A stretch of DNA of 64,000 nucleotides, taken from contig NZ_CP096889.1 of assembly GCF_004124315.2 (NCBI RefSeq), forward strand, positions 246,001 through 310,000, in the 5' to 3' direction. Within the stretch, counting starts at the first letter, position 1. Each line of letters begins with the position of its first letter. The notes under the pieces were generated by a model. It worked only from the letters and a program-made list of their open reading frames with translations, did not search any database and was not told where the DNA came from. The position numbers were made by a program, and so were the translations under genes. This stretch comes from Bacillus cabrialesii. GTDB taxonomy: Bacteria > Bacillota > Bacilli > Bacillales > Bacillaceae. Positions 16,236 through 24,305 of the stretch are shown here, in pieces.

Positions 16236-18089
16236 ATGGCAACAACATATTCTACAACCACTTATACTGTTAAATCTGGTGATAATTTAGGAAGTATCGC
16301 TCAACGATTTGGAATGACATTGTCAGAGATTCAATCACTGAATAACATTAGCAATCCAGATAAGATTCAAGTCGGTCAAATATTGAAAGTTTACGCTAGT
16401 GGCAATGATTCAGATAATGGTGGTTCCACACGTAAAACAACCACTTATACTGTTAAATCTGGTGATAATTTAGGAAGTATCGCTCAACGATTTGGGATGA
16501 CATTGTCAGAGATTCAATCACTGAATAACATTAGCAATCCAGATAAGATTCAAGTCGGTCAAACATTGAAAGTTTACGCTAGTGGCAATGATTCAGATAA
16601 TGGTGGTTCCACACGTAAAACAACCACTTATACTGTTAAATCTGGTGATAATTTAGGAAGTATCGCTCAACGATTTGGAATGACATTGTCAGAGATTCAA
16701 TCACTGAATAACATTAGCAATCCAGATAAGATTCAAGTCGGTCAAACATTGAAAGTTTACGCTAGTGGCAATGATTCAGATAATGGTGGTTCCACACGTA
16801 AAACAACCACTTATACTGTTAAATCTGGTGATAATTTAGGAAGTATCGCTCAACGATTTGGGATGACATTGTCAGAGATTCAAACACTGAATAACATTAG
16901 CAATCCAGATAAGATTCAAGTCGGTCAAACATTGAAAGTTTACGCTAGTGGCAATGATTCAGATAATGGTGGTTCCACACGTAAAACAACCACTTATACT
17001 GTTAAATCTGGTGATAATTTAGGAAGTATTGCTCAACGATTTGGAATGACATTGTCAGAGATTCAAACACTGAATAACATTAGCAATCCAGATAAGATTC
17101 AAGTCGGTCAAACATTGAAAGTTTACGCTAGTGGCAATGATTCAGATAATGGTGGTTCCACACGTAAAACAACCACTTATACTGTTAAATCTGGTGATAA
17201 TTTAGGAAGTATTGCTCAACGATTTGGAATGACATTGTCAGAGATTCAAACACTGAATAACATTAGCAATCCAGATAAGATTCAAGTCGGTCAAATATTG
17301 AAAGTTTACGCTAGTGGCAATGATTCAGATAATGGTGGTTCCACACGTAAAACAACCACTTATATTGTTAAATCTGGTGATAATTTAGGAAGTATCGCTC
17401 AACGATTTGGGATGACATTGTCAGAGATTCAATCACTGAATAACATTAGCAATCCAGATAAGATTCAAGTCGGTCAAACATTGAAAGTTTATGATAATGG
17501 TAGTGACGACGATACAAAAGATAATGACTCGACTCCAGATAAAGGAGATGGTGGTGCATCTGTAACTTATGTAACCGAGAGCCAGTTGAATCAAATCGGA
17601 TGGTCAAGCTCGTATATTTCAAAAGCTATGTTGGAAGATTTGAATAATTGCTTAGAGAGATACAACATCACAACTAGATCTAGACTTTGCCATTTTATTA
17701 GCCAATGTAGTCATGAATCCGGAGCAGGTCGATGGAGAAAAGAATTGGCATCTGGCAAAGCATACGAGGGCCGCACAGATTTAGGCAACACTCAACCAGG
17801 TGATGGTCCAAAGTTTAAAGGAGCAGGTTATATTCAATTAACAGGGCGTTATAACTACACACGGTTTTCCAACGCAATTGGTGATCCCAAAATTATAAGT
17901 CTAGGTGTTGATTATGTAGCTGATAATTATCCATGGACTAGTGCTGGTTTTTGGTGGCATTCAAACAATATGAATGCATTATGTGACACTAATCCATCAG
18001 TTGAAGCAGTAACACGAAGGGTTAATGGTGGTTACAATGGGTTAGAAGATCGTAGAATGTATTACAATAGATGTATTAGAGTATTCTAA
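16236..18089 (+). CDS. Endolysin with seven LysM modules and a GH19 (chitinase-class-I-like) lytic domain
   Basis: 617 residues. Residues ~7-425 hold seven near-identical 61-residue units (TTYTVKSGDNLGSIAQ... ending LKVY plus an ASGNDSDNGGSTR linker); LysM binds peptidoglycan N-acetylglucosamine. After a DDDTKDNDSTPDKGDGG linker, residues ~445-617 are a GH19 domain. It has the HESGAG catalytic Glu, AYEGRTDLGN with the likely second Glu, FKGAGYIQLTGRYNY, and ITRR/VNGG near the end. There is no signal peptide, so it needs the upstream holin or cell lysis for export. RBS GGAGGT. Most phage lysins of this class have far fewer LysM units. It ends at the terminator at 18118. Confidence 0.88.
   Translation: MATTYSTTTYTVKSGDNLGSIAQRFGMTLSEIQSLNNISNPDKIQVGQILKVYASGNDSDNGGSTRKTTTYTVKSGDNLGSIAQRFGMTLSEIQSLNNISNPDKIQVGQTLKVYASGNDSDNGGSTRKTTTYTVKSGDNLGSIAQRFGMTLSEIQSLNNISNPDKIQVGQTLKVYASGNDSDNGGSTRKTTTYTVKSGDNLGSIAQRFGMTLSEIQTLNNISNPDKIQVGQTLKVYASGNDSDNGGSTRKTTTYTVKSGDNLGSIAQRFGMTLSEIQTLNNISNPDKIQVGQTLKVYASGNDSDNGGSTRKTTTYTVKSGDNLGSIAQRFGMTLSEIQTLNNISNPDKIQVGQILKVYASGNDSDNGGSTRKTTTYIVKSGDNLGSIAQRFGMTLSEIQSLNNISNPDKIQVGQTLKVYDNGSDDDTKDNDSTPDKGDGGASVTYVTESQLNQIGWSSSYISKAMLEDLNNCLERYNITTRSRLCHFISQCSHESGAGRWRKELASGKAYEGRTDLGNTQPGDGPKFKGAGYIQLTGRYNYTRFSNAIGDPKIISLGVDYVADNYPWTSAGFWWHSNNMNALCDTNPSVEAVTRRVNGGYNGLEDRRMYYNRCIRVF
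16254..17494 (+). repeat. Seven tandem 183-bp repeats encoding LysM modules
   Basis: The repeat period is exactly 183 bp, shown by ACTGTTAAATCTGGTGA at 16266, 16449, 16632 and onward. Copies differ at only a few sites (TTTGGAATG/TTTGGGATG, CAATCACTG/CAAACACTG, AGTATCGCT/AGTATTGCT, ATATTG/ACATTG). The mosaic distribution of these variants points to recent duplication or gene conversion. Confidence 0.95.
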
Positions 18090-18113
18090 TTAATAGCATA
18101 AAATAGTACTTAA

Positions 18114-18153
18114 CAGAGGGGCAGTTCAATGTATGAACGAACTGCCCCTTTTG
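18114..18153. terminator. Bidirectional terminator between endolysin and lipoprotein genes
   Basis: GGGGCAGTTC...GAACTGCCCC with loop AATGTATGAAC and flanking A/T-rich sequence (CCTTTTGG on the plus side). Confidence 0.8.
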
Positions 18154-18194
18154 GAAATGTATAGAATTTCTTGTTTCGATATTACGATTACTGC

Positions 18195-19016
18195 TTAATG
18201 AATAACCATTTTATCAATGAATCGCTTAATTTTTTTATCGTCGCCTGTATCAACGTACACTTTTTTTGTGTTTTTTCTAATATTCTCAGTCTCTTTCTTC
18301 ATTACACCTTTATCTAAATTATCAGCGGAATCCCAGCGTAAAGGAACATTGTATACATTAATCGTGCCATCCCCATTGCCGCTGTAAGTTACAGATCCAT
18401 CCACTAACCGAGAACCTGCCAACTGGATCACATCTTCTGGATAGGTGGCGCTGGTGTCATCATTAGGATTGATCGGTTCGCCGGCTGAAATATGGCGAAC
18501 ATTCAATTCATCTATTTCTTGATTTGAACCAAGCTGCAGCCAAACTCGGGCATATTCGATTTTATCGGAAGAATATTCCCCCAGTACATTGTCATTTTCG
18601 CCTTTCCCTTCATTTCTTCCTGCTTCTGAAGATGTTTCTTTTGATTCATCCGTTGAGGATTCTTTTGAAGAATTTTCATCAGAATCTTTTGTTACAGACT
18701 CTTTTGAAGAATTTTCATCAGAATCTTTTGTTACAGACTCTTTTGAAGAATTTTCATCAGAATCTTTTGTTACAGATTCTTTTGAAGAATTTTCATCAGA
18801 ATCTTTTGTTACAGACTCTTTTGAACTTGTTGACTCCGATTCTTCCTTACCTATTTGACTACTATCTTCAGTCTCATCATTATTTTCTACAGAATGTAAA
18901 GAAGAATCACTATCATTTTTTGATTCTTCTTTCTTACTACCTGAACATGCAGAGAGCAATAAGACAAGTAGCAGCAAGGCAACATTAAAATAAAATATCT
19001 TTTTAAATTTCTTCAT
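18195..19016 (-). CDS. Surface lipoprotein with Ser/Asp-rich 13-residue repeats
   Basis: 273 residues from ATG 19016, behind GGAGAGGG. The signal peptide (FYFNVALLLLVLLLSAC) ends in a canonical lipobox LSAC, so it should be a lipoprotein on the outer face of the membrane. Residues ~30-130 are a low-complexity acidic/Ser-rich stalk with four tandem KESVTKDSDENSS units plus partial copies. The C-terminal ~130 residues form a folded domain (EYSSDKIEYARVWLQLG, VIQLAGSRLVDGSVTYSGNG, NVPLRWDSADN) that I do not recognise. It is convergent with the endolysin gene. It could be a wall-associated or immunity-type protein, but that is speculation. Confidence 0.7.
   Translation of the reverse strand: MKKFKKIFYFNVALLLLVLLLSACSGSKKEESKNDSDSSLHSVENNDETEDSSQIGKEESESTSSKESVTKDSDENSSKESVTKDSDENSSKESVTKDSDENSSKESVTKDSDENSSKESSTDESKETSSEAGRNEGKGENDNVLGEYSSDKIEYARVWLQLGSNQEIDELNVRHISAGEPINPNDDTSATYPEDVIQLAGSRLVDGSVTYSGNGDGTINVYNVPLRWDSADNLDKGVMKKETENIRKNTKKVYVDTGDDKKIKRFIDKMVIH
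18655..18828 (-). repeat. Four tandem 39-bp repeats in the lipoprotein gene
   Basis: The 39-bp unit beginning TTTTGAAGAATTTTCATCAG on the plus strand is repeated with one or no changes and encodes 13-residue units. Copy number is likely variable between strains. Confidence 0.9.
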
Positions 19017-19336
19017 TACTTTACCCTCTCCTTCAATCAACAACATACCATATAGGGAATATATGTCAAGAATCTATGAACCTTAAAGAGTGTGCGTTGG
19101 AGTTCAGCAACTAAGGCTTAGTGATACTAAGGCTTCGACTGATTCTTCTTATGATCACTCAAAAAAGTAACAGTAAATCGCCGAGTTATATTGGCTTCAA
19201 TGGCCTCTAGCTGGTATGTTCTGTGTCATTTCGCTGGAATTCCCTATAAATATGGTACCATGGTGAATTCAGTAAAGGGGTATAAACTGAAAAAACAAGG
19301 AAAAAAGGTACTTTTTTACTGATCCTTTTTGATCAT
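19017..19336. other. Right-hand junction region of the island
   Basis: About 320 bases without a recognisable gene. It contains a direct repeat CTAAGGCTT (around 19116 and 19128) and a pair of GAATTC-containing segments flanking CCTATAAATATGGTACC. A 31-codon open stretch on the minus strand (TYQLEAIEANITRRFTVTF) might be a decayed gene fragment. No attachment site was identified. Confidence 0.4.
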
Positions 19337-20362
19337 TTACTCACAGCCAGGAAAAGCTGCTGGAATCAGCATCCGCGCTAATTCACGCCGGCTTCCTGCT
19401 CCGGTTTTTGTAAAAATAGATTTCAGGTGATCCTGCACTGTATATGCGGAAATGTGCAGTTCGCCTGCCATTTCTTTGGTGGAAAGCCCTCTGATAACAC
19501 AGCTGGTGATGTCTTTTTCGCGTTTTGTCAGATTGAATGCATCAGTTAAAATCATCAAGGTTTCGGCTGGGGATGCGGGTTCGAATGAGACCGCGATTTG
19601 TTCCGTGCTTCCAGTTAGGCGGCTTGCTTTCAAGGAGAGGCCGGGATTTGTAATGAGAACCTTGGCCGTTTCATTTGTTCGTGCTTTCGTACTGACGGCG
19701 CGAATTGGTTTGGGCAGTATATCTTCGTTTATATTCTCCCATTCACGCAGGACGGTTAGCCAATGACGGGCAGGCTGGTTAAAGGAGATGATATCAAGTG
19801 CGTGTGAAAGAATCAAAATGCCGGGGTCAGATGTTTGTCCAGAAGTGGTTAGAGAAAGTGTGAGCCTGAAACGGCGCAGCGCTTGTCCGATTAGCGGGGC
19901 CAGCTCTGCCAGAAGACGGCGCTCTTCTTTTTGAAAGTGAGGTTCCTTGATCCCTCGGAACAGGGACAAATGTCCCCAGCATTCCTCTTGATCCAATAAA
20001 ACAGCCCGAAGCTCATCTCCAAACCCGGCAGGCTGTAAGATATCTGTGGAGCGCTTGCTTTTCCTTAAATCACCGCCTGTCGCTTCACTTAAAATGGCCG
20101 CAGTTTGTTTCGTGTGCAGTAACGTTGTGTACTGATTATAGTCCAGCTGTCCATATTCAGATTCAAACAGTTGGGGATGAATGTTTTCTATCTGGCCGTC
20201 TGTGATGGCGCCGATCGAAAGCAATGTGTCCGGGTCAACAGCAGTGCAGCAGGATGCGGCGAATGGGATAGATGTTTGGATTTCCGCAATGACGGCCTGT
20301 ATATAGGTTGGAAAGGATACAAAAACCTGCTCCAGCTTGATAATGCGATGTCGGATGTCCAT
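19337..20362 (-). CDS. LuxR-family transcriptional regulator
   Basis: 341 residues. The C-terminal ~65 residues are a LuxR/GerE helix-turn-helix (LTKREKDITSCVIRGLSTKEMAGELHI then AYTVQDHLKSIFTKTG). The N-terminal ~260 residues look like a GAF/PAS-like sensory part (LFESEYGQLDYNQYTTLL, WGHLSLFRG, LAELAPLIGQAL), similar to regulators that sense small molecules. RBS AAAGGAGG before the ATG. It is divergent from the methyltransferase gene, with 119 bp between starts, so it may control that gene. I do not recall this pair at this place in 168. Base composition is like the host backbone. Confidence 0.75.
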   Translation of the reverse strand: MDIRHRIIKLEQVFVSFPTYIQAVIAEIQTSIPFAASCCTAVDPDTLLSIGAITDGQIENIHPQLFESEYGQLDYNQYTTLLHTKQTAAILSEATGGDLRKSKRSTDILQPAGFGDELRAVLLDQEECWGHLSLFRGIKEPHFQKEERRLLAELAPLIGQALRRFRLTLSLTTSGQTSDPGILILSHALDIISFNQPARHWLTVLREWENINEDILPKPIRAVSTKARTNETAKVLITNPGLSLKASRLTGSTEQIAVSFEPASPAETLMILTDAFNLTKREKDITSCVIRGLSTKEMAGELHISAYTVQDHLKSIFTKTGAGSRRELARMLIPAAFPGCE

Positions 20363-20481
20363 TGCTCTGCCTCCTTTTCAAAATCCCAGCTTTATGGGAT
20401 GGTTCTTTTTTTGTTTATCACTGAGAATGGTTCTTAATAAATTGTATAAAAAAGACAGCGTGTTGAATAGAGGAGGACAAT

Positions 20482-21180
20482 ATGAATAGAAAATTAAATT
20501 GGAATCACCCTGATGCAGATCGGTATGAAGAAACCATTAAACGAAAAATCCCAGGCTATGATTTACTGTATGACATGATGGATCGGCTTCTGACAGAAAA
20601 GCTTTCTGAGCGGGAGGACATTCTCGTGGTTGGCGCAGGAGGCGGAAAGGAGCTGGTAACGCTTGGAACAGGGCATCCGGGCTGGCGTTTTACAGGAGTG
20701 GATACGTCAGGGCGAATGCTGGATGCAGCGAGAAGAAGAATGGAGGGGATGGAGATTCAAGCGGATTTGATAGAAGGAGATATCAATCATTTAACATTTG
20801 ATAGGGTATTTTCAGGGGCGACGTGTATGCTTGTGCTGCATTTTTTGCGTGACCTGAATGCCAAGCGTGAGCTTTTGAAACACATAGCAGATCAGCTGCA
20901 AAGCGGAGCGCCTTTTTTGCTGGCTTCGATAAATGGGGATGTCCATTCATCTTCGTTTCAATGGCAGATGCAGGCGTGGAGGCAGCATTTTCTCGCTAAT
21001 GGTATTTCTGAGGAGGAGTGGGAGACATTTGCGGAGTCGATCGGCGTTAGTACGCATCCGATTCCAGAAATTATAGTGGAGGAACTTCTTCGTGAATCGG
21101 GGTTTACAGGCGTGACGCGATTTTTCAATGCTTACGCGATTGGCGGATGGTTTGCAGTGAAGGGTGGAGATACATTATGA
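20482..21180 (+). CDS. Class I SAM-dependent methyltransferase
   Basis: 232 residues. Motif I is ILVVGAGGGKELVTLG, followed by FTGVDTSGRMLDAARRR (SAM ribose acidic residue) and ATCMLVLHFLRD, the usual Rossmann-fold order. The substrate cannot be told from sequence; small-molecule methyltransferases of this length are common. RBS GAGGAGG, 7 nt before the ATG. It is divergent from the LuxR regulator and followed by a terminator at 21249. Confidence 0.8.
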   Translation: MNRKLNWNHPDADRYEETIKRKIPGYDLLYDMMDRLLTEKLSEREDILVVGAGGGKELVTLGTGHPGWRFTGVDTSGRMLDAARRRMEGMEIQADLIEGDINHLTFDRVFSGATCMLVLHFLRDLNAKRELLKHIADQLQSGAPFLLASINGDVHSSSFQWQMQAWRQHFLANGISEEEWETFAESIGVSTHPIPEIIVEELLRESGFTGVTRFFNAYAIGGWFAVKGGDTL

Positions 21181-21248
21181 AGAACTGGTTATGTTTACTA
21201 AGGCCTTTTTGAAGCGGAGCCGGCTGTGGTATTGGTGTTTTGGAATTT

Positions 21249-21285
21249 AAGACAAAATAAAGTTTTCTTATTTTGTCTTTTTTAA
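21249..21285 (+). terminator. Terminator after the methyltransferase gene
   Basis: AAGACAAAATAA and TTATTTTGTCTT form a 12-bp AT-rich stem followed by TTTT. Confidence 0.75.
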
Positions 21286-21348
21286 TAAAAATTTATTTTT
21301 TGAATATTTCAGTTATAATGATTGGGAAACAGGATAGGAGGGGCAAAG

Positions 21349-22503
21349 ATGTATCAGTCGAAGAAGGTTTTATTGTTAGGTTCAGGCGAGTTAGGAAAAG
21401 AAGTAGTGATTGAAGCCCAGCGTCTTGGGGTACAGACGGTGGCGGTTGACAGTTACGAGCATGCTCCGGCAATGCAGGTCGCGCATAACAGCTATGTCGT
21501 TGACATGCTGGACCGCGAGCAGATCAGAATCATCATTGAAAAAGAAAAGCCGGATTTGATTGTGCCTGAGGTTGAGGCCATCGCCACGGATGAATTGCTG
21601 AAGCTTGAAGAGGAAGGATTTCACGTCATCCCGAATGCGCGTGCGGCGAAGCTCACGATGGATCGGGAAGGCATCAGGAGGCTTGCGGCGGAAACGCTAG
21701 GACTTGCGACGGCAGGCTATGAATTTGCGAATACATATGACGAATTTGCACAAGCGGCAGCTCAGATTGGTTTCCCTTGTGTCGTTAAACCTTTAATGAG
21801 TTCTTCTGGAAAAGGCCAAAGCGTGTGCCGCACTGAAGCGGATTTAGAGAGCTGCTGGGAGACGGCGATGAAAGGCGGACGGGTGAAAAACGGGCGCGTG
21901 ATCGTTGAGGAGTTTATTCCATTTGAATCAGAAATTACGCTCTTAACTGTACGAGCGGTAAACGGCACGACATTTTGCGAGCCGATCGGTCATGTGCAAA
22001 AGGACGGAGATTATATCGAATCATGGCAGCCGCATCATATGACAGAGCAGCAAATGGAAGAAGCGAAACATATTGCGAAAGCCATTACGGATGAGCTTGG
22101 CGGGTACGGCCTGTTTGGTGTTGAGCTATTCCTTGCAAAAAATAAAGTGTATTTCAGTGAAGTATCTCCTCGACCTCATGATACGGGCCTTGTCACGCTG
22201 GTGACGCAAAATTTGTCAGAATTCGCACTGCATGTCCGGGCGATTCTCGGTTTTCCGATTACAGAAATCACACAGCTTTCTCCTGGCGCCAGCCGGCCCC
22301 TCAAAGCACCGGAAGAATCAGCGGATTACATTGTTGAGGGACTGGAAAACGCACTGGCAGTACCGAAGACCCAAGTTCGTGTCTTTGGCAAGCCGATAAC
22401 GAAAGCCGGACGCCGTATGGCGGTTGCGCTTTCTGCGGCTGATACAGTCGAAACAGCGAGAGAGAACGCAAAGAAAGCATTGGATCAGCTGTCTATAAAA
22501 TAG
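21349..22503 (+). CDS. purT: Formate-dependent GAR transformylase
   Basis: Converts glycinamide ribonucleotide, formate and ATP to formyl-GAR in purine synthesis, as an alternative to the folate-dependent PurN. 384 residues with an ATP-grasp fold: KVLLLGSGELGKEV at the N-terminus, the CVVKPLMSSSGKGQS nucleotide loop, and EVSPRPHDTGLVTL at the metal-binding end. The start is ATG 21349 behind AGGAGGGG; the upstream in-frame start has no ribosome binding site. It is a single gene between the island-adjacent pair and mpr. Length equals that of B. subtilis PurT. Confidence 0.96.
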   Translation: MYQSKKVLLLGSGELGKEVVIEAQRLGVQTVAVDSYEHAPAMQVAHNSYVVDMLDREQIRIIIEKEKPDLIVPEVEAIATDELLKLEEEGFHVIPNARAAKLTMDREGIRRLAAETLGLATAGYEFANTYDEFAQAAAQIGFPCVVKPLMSSSGKGQSVCRTEADLESCWETAMKGGRVKNGRVIVEEFIPFESEITLLTVRAVNGTTFCEPIGHVQKDGDYIESWQPHHMTEQQMEEAKHIAKAITDELGGYGLFGVELFLAKNKVYFSEVSPRPHDTGLVTLVTQNLSEFALHVRAILGFPITEITQLSPGASRPLKAPEESADYIVEGLENALAVPKTQVRVFGKPITKAGRRMAVALSAADTVETARENAKKALDQLSIK

Positions 22504-22513
22504 AATTTGAGCG

Positions 22514-22729
22514 GGCCTTGTCTTGGACAAGGCCTCAGCGTGTCGACAAACCCTCGCATTCGTTGTCAAGCCTGTGCGTTGGTGCTCACGAATTAGAGTA
22601 TTCGCTCCGCTCCAATGCTCGGCTTTCCTGGACTTCAAGGGTTTTCATTCACGCTGAAAATCCTAAAACTGTATCGTTTTAGGATTTTGTCAACAATCTG
22701 GGGCCTTGTCTTATACAAGGCTTTTTTTT
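22514..22729 (+). repeat. Structured intergenic element inside a duplicated purT terminator
   Basis: A first hairpin GGCCTTGTC-TTG-GACAAGGCC (22514-22534) is repeated as a terminator GCCTTGT-CTTAT-ACAAGGC plus T8 (22703-22729). Between them lie TCAGCGTG (22535-22542) with partner CACGCTGA (22650-22657), a perfect 13-bp stem AAAATCCTAAAAC/GTTTTAGGATTTT (22657-22688), and near-inverted ends GTCGACAAA / TTTTGTCAAC. The size suggests the ~190-bp dispersed element known in the B. subtilis genome; that identity is unverified. Confidence 0.55.
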
Positions 22730-22831
22730 CATCCACCATAAAAGTTTTATCATAAGAATCAGAAACCTGATTATAATGTAAAAGTCTTCCATCGATAACG
22801 GCGGTTGACACAAAAGGAGGGAGATGACAAA

Positions 22832-23773
22832 ATGAAATTAGTTTCAACATTCAGAAAAAAATGGTTCGCTTACTTAACGATTTTGTGCTTGTCTTTGGGA
22901 GCGGCGGTATCTTTCGGCTCACCGGCGCAAGCGGCAGAGAACCCGCAAACTTCTGTATCGAATACCGGTAAAGAAGCTGATGCCCCGAAAAACCAAACGT
23001 CAAAAGCAGAACAGGTTTCAGCCCCTTATGAAGGAACCGGGAAAACAAGTAAATCGTTATACGGCGGCCAAACGAAACTGGAAAAGAACATTCAATCCTT
23101 ACAGCCTTCAAGCATCATCGGAACTGATGAACGCACCAGAATCTCCGGCACTACGTCTTTTCCTTACAGAGCAACTGTTCAACTTTCAATCAAGTATCCC
23201 AACACCTCAAGCACTTATGGATGTACCGGATTTTTAGTCAATCCAAATACTGTTGTAACGGCTGGACACTGTGTGTACAGCCAGGATCACGGATGGGCTT
23301 CGACGATAACCGCAGCGCCGGGACGGAATGACTCGTCATATCCATATGGAACTTATTCTGGCACGATGTTCTATTCCGTCAAAGGATGGACGGAAAGCAA
23401 AAACACCAATTATGATTACGGAGCTGTTAAATTAAACGGTTCTCCTGGAAACACGGTTGGCTGGTACGGCTATCGGACAACAAACAGCAGCAGTCCCGCG
23501 GGCCTTTCCTCGTCAGTGACAGGATATCCGTGTGACAAGACATTTGGCACGATGTGGTCTGACACAAAGCCGATTCGCTCCGCTGAAACGTATAAGCTGA
23601 CCTATACAACCGATACGTACGGCTGCCAAAGCGGCTCGCCCGTTTATCGAAACTACAGTGATACAGGGCAGACAGCTATTGCGATTCACACGAACGGAGG
23701 ATCGTCATATAACTTGGGAACAAGGGTGACGAACGATGTATTCAACAATATTCAATATTGGGCAAATCAATAA
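22832..23773 (+). CDS. mpr: Extracellular glutamyl endopeptidase Mpr
   Basis: Secreted trypsin-fold serine protease that cleaves after Glu; the name is historical ('metalloprotease'). 313 residues: signal peptide ~1-34 (ending SPAQAAE), propeptide to about residue 93, then the mature enzyme. The catalytic His is in TAGHCVY, the Asp in TNYDYGAVKL and the Ser in GCQSGSPVY; Cys pairs flank the active site. The start is ATG 22832 after AAAGGAGGGAG. It overlaps ybfJ by 38 bases. Mature Mpr is known to activate other exoproteases such as Bpr. Confidence 0.95.
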   Translation: MKLVSTFRKKWFAYLTILCLSLGAAVSFGSPAQAAENPQTSVSNTGKEADAPKNQTSKAEQVSAPYEGTGKTSKSLYGGQTKLEKNIQSLQPSSIIGTDERTRISGTTSFPYRATVQLSIKYPNTSSTYGCTGFLVNPNTVVTAGHCVYSQDHGWASTITAAPGRNDSSYPYGTYSGTMFYSVKGWTESKNTNYDYGAVKLNGSPGNTVGWYGYRTTNSSSPAGLSSSVTGYPCDKTFGTMWSDTKPIRSAETYKLTYTTDTYGCQSGSPVYRNYSDTGQTAIAIHTNGGSSYNLGTRVTNDVFNNIQYWANQ

Positions 23774-24134
23774 ATACAGCAAGCTAGCGATTTTTATGTC
23801 TATTTTGTTTATATGCGGGTGCAGTTCTCAAACGCATTCTGCACAAAAGGAAACAGCCATTCCTGTAACCCTTCATGTGGAGGATGGCGAGGGACTGCCG
23901 GTTGAAGGGGTTCAAGTGACGATTGTCAAAGCGCCGGCCTCAGATCAGGAGCCGAGTGCAGAGATTGGCGAGATTCTCGGTAAAACAGACAAAAACGGAG
24001 ACATCAAATGGGATACCGGCAAAAAAGGTGACTACTCAGTCGCATTGACGAAAGGTGAAAAATCGGTAACCCATCATATCTCATTAACAGAGGATAAAAA
24101 AGATAAGGTCATTCCATTAGTTTTCAAAGAATAG
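23736..24134 (+). CDS. ybfJ: Putative lipoprotein YbfJ overlapping mpr
   Basis: 132 residues. A hydrophobic segment (LAIFMSILFICGC) ends in a possible lipobox ICGC at residue ~28, followed by a small Ig/CnaB-like beta domain (VTLHVEDGEGLPVEGVQVTI... GKTDKNGDIKWDTGKKGDYSV). The ATG at 23736 lies 38 bases inside mpr in another frame, with AAGGGTGA before it; a later ATG at 23793 is also possible and would leave a shorter signal sequence. Translational coupling to mpr is likely. Function unknown. A terminator follows. Confidence 0.8.
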   Translation: MYSTIFNIGQINKYSKLAIFMSILFICGCSSQTHSAQKETAIPVTLHVEDGEGLPVEGVQVTIVKAPASDQEPSAEIGEILGKTDKNGDIKWDTGKKGDYSVALTKGEKSVTHHISLTEDKKDKVIPLVFKE

Positions 24135-24172
24135 GCGGTTTCTCTCTTTCGAGGGAAACTGCTTTTTTTATG
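24135..24172 (+). terminator. mpr-ybfJ terminator
   Basis: GCGGTTTCTCTC...GAGGGAAACTGC hairpin with T7. Confidence 0.85.
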
Positions 24173-24305
24173 TATCACAGGAAGCCAATCTATATACTGG
24201 AAAATTATAATATGAGATAATAAGAAATAGGTATTTTTTCTTATGAGACAAAAGGGGAGTTAACCTCTATTTTATATCAATCAAACCCGGAGGAAAAAGA
24301 AGAAG

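Noticed and set aside
16254..17494. Regular direct repeats that might be read as a CRISPR array
   Set aside because: The 183-bp unit is continuous coding sequence for LysM modules with no unique spacers and no cas genes nearby.
18524..18988. Plus-strand ORFs of 154 and 89 residues across the lipoprotein repeats
   Set aside because: They are antisense readings of the 39-bp repeats, low complexity, without ribosome binding sites.
19120..19215. 31-codon minus-strand stretch TYQLEAIEANITRRFTVTF as the missing ybfI N-terminus
   Set aside because: Too short and not recognisable as an AraC ligand domain; kept only as a note on the junction region.
21286..21348. PurR box upstream of purT
   Set aside because: AT-rich words resemble parts of a PurBox but the central CGAA core is absent.
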